A stretch of DNA of 64,000 nt, taken from contig JAHIYU010000143.1 of the NCBI GenBank assembly GCA_018814885.1, forward strand, positions 52,588 to 116,587, written 5' to 3'. The position numbers were made by a program, and so were the translations under genes. The stretch's first letter is position 1. Each line of letters opens with the position of its first letter. Below are positions 63,235-64,000 of the stretch, in pieces. Source of the stretch: a bacterium. Its GTDB lineage: Bacteria; Krumholzibacteriota; Krumholzibacteriia; LZORAL124-64-63. A model generated the notes under the pieces. It did not search any database. It saw only the letters and a program-made list of their open reading frames with translations, and was not told the origin of the DNA.

Positions 63235-64000
63235 GGCGAGACCCGCTGCCGCTGCCTACGCCTTCGATCTGCCCGACAGGCTGATCGCACAGGTGCCGAC
63301 GGAGGATCGCGCTTCCTCGCGCCTGCTCCTGGTGGACCGTGGACGGGGCGTGCGGGGCGAGGCGCGATTCCGGGAACTGCCGGAAATACTGGAGCCGCAC
63401 GATCTGCTGGTCGTAAACGACAGCCGCGTCCTGCCGGCCAGGCTCAGACTGCGGCGCGATCCGGAGGGCGGCCGCGTCGAGCTGCTGCTGGTGCGTCCCC
63501 GGGGCGATGGGACGTGGCTGGCCATGGCCAGGCCGGCCCGGCGTCTGCGTCCCGGGAGCCGGCTGCTGACCCTGACGGGCGACGAGCGCCCGGACACGAT
63601 CGAGATCGTGAACGTGCTCGACGCCGGTTACGTTGTGGTCGGGGCGCCGACGGGAACGGTGCCCGCCGTCGCGGCTCGCGCCGGCGAGACGCCGCTGCCG
63701 CCCTACATTCGCCGCGACCCGCAGTCCGCGGACTACGCCGCCCTGTCGGCCATGGACCGCCGACGCTACCAGACGGTCTACGCGACCGCGGAGGGCTCGG
63801 TGGCCGCACCGACGGCTGGGCTGCATTTCGACGAGGCGTTGCTCGACGCACTGGCGGCCAGAGGCGTCGCCATGGCCGGTGTCACTCTGCACGTCGGACC
63901 GGGCACCTTCCGGCCGCCCGCTGCGGCGGACATGCGCGCCAGGCGACTGCACGAGGAGTTCTTCACGTATACCGCCGCGACGGACGCGGCCGTCGCCGCG
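63221..64000 (+). CDS. queA: S-adenosylmethionine:tRNA ribosyltransferase-isomerase QueA (3' end missing)
   Basis: Penultimate enzyme of queuosine synthesis, modifying the wobble base of GUN-anticodon tRNAs. The frame opens at GTG 63221 (GGGAGG nine bases upstream), overlaps ruvB by 14 bases and stays open to the end of the window (260 codons of about 340). Translation by hand gives YAFDLPDRLIAQVPTEDR, LLVVNDSRVLPARLRL, GETPLPPYIRR, YQTVYATAEGSVAAPTAGLH and VTLHVGPGTFRPP, all QueA signatures. queA following ruvAB is a common order. Confidence 0.95.
   Translation, partial: MNSSEARPAAAAYAFDLPDRLIAQVPTEDRASSRLLLVDRGRGVRGEARFRELPEILEPHDLLVVNDSRVLPARLRLRRDPEGGRVELLLVRPRGDGTWLAMARPARRLRPGSRLLTLTGDERPDTIEIVNVLDAGYVVVGAPTGTVPAVAARAGETPLPPYIRRDPQSADYAALSAMDRRRYQTVYATAEGSVAAPTAGLHFDEALLDALAARGVAMAGVTLHVGPGTFRPPAAADMRARRLHEEFFTYTAATDAAVAA

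Overview
The window is a contiguous, gene-dense piece of chromosome from a high-GC (roughly two thirds GC by eye, not computed) Gram-negative-type bacterium with an outer membrane. The markers for that are a TonB-dependent receptor, TolC, PorV-like barrels, lipoproteins, and a C-terminal sorting domain of the Bacteroidota type IX (Por) secretion kind. Degenerate GWxTD-type proteins, a PorV homologue and a Por-type tail together point to the FCB/Gemmatimonadota/Eisenbacteria/Krumholzibacteriota neighbourhood. That placement is inference; no rRNA gene is present to settle it. I see no phage, insertion sequence, integrase or CRISPR array. Nearly all genes lie on the + strand; the exceptions are five - strand genes in four places (10.5-11.6, 20.7-24.0, 44.3-45.5 and 56.9-57.8 kb).

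Layout. 0-7.4 kb: the end of ribF, a dTDP-sugar/PAPS trio (rfbA, rfbC, cysC), then rpsO-pnp-M16 peptidase. 7.4-10.4 kb: a KtrB/KtrA potassium transporter and an OmpA-like lipoprotein. 10.4-15.4 kb: a cysteine-desulfurase-family enzyme (-), an exported cyclophilin and uvrA. 15.4-20.7 kb: a complete glycine cleavage operon (gcvT, gcvH, split gcvP) ending in a LipM-type octanoyltransferase that could lipoylate GcvH. 20.7-24.0 kb (-): a large lipoprotein of unknown function with an outer-membrane barrel partner. 24.3-27.9 kb: a Dpp/Opp-type ABC transporter with its two ATPases fused and no binding protein. 27.9-44.2 kb: a long envelope locus. It holds a TonB-dependent receptor, a 933-aa secreted protein with a Por-type tail, a PorV-like barrel, a GWxTD-like protein, ExbB-ExbD-ExbD-TonB, TolC, an orphan LolD/MacB-type ATPase, a second GWxTD-like protein and another barrel. 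44.3-54.4 kb: lysC (-), then radC-mreBCD-PBP2-rodA-lgt-aroE-comF. 54.5-56.8 kb: pgk, secG, tRNA-Leu(GAG) and a nearly pure lysine-repeat histone-H1-like protein. 56.9-64 kb: a barrel protein (-), an EF-G paralogue, yebC, ruvC-ruvA-ruvB and the start of queA.

Regulatory reading. Many transcription units start at a readable housekeeping-type promoter (TTGnnn, exactly 17 nt, TAnnnT), and several end at clear hairpins with T-runs. The shape operon (mreBCD-PBP2-rodA), the ABC operon and ruvAB show ATGA-type or one-base overlaps, consistent with translational coupling.

The most interesting parts are the 27.9-44.2 kb envelope locus (a candidate TonB-powered exoprotein display or uptake system with an orphan ATPase and paired GWxTD-like proteins), the EF-G paralogue with altered G3 and G4 motifs, and the lysine-repeat protein with its structured leader.
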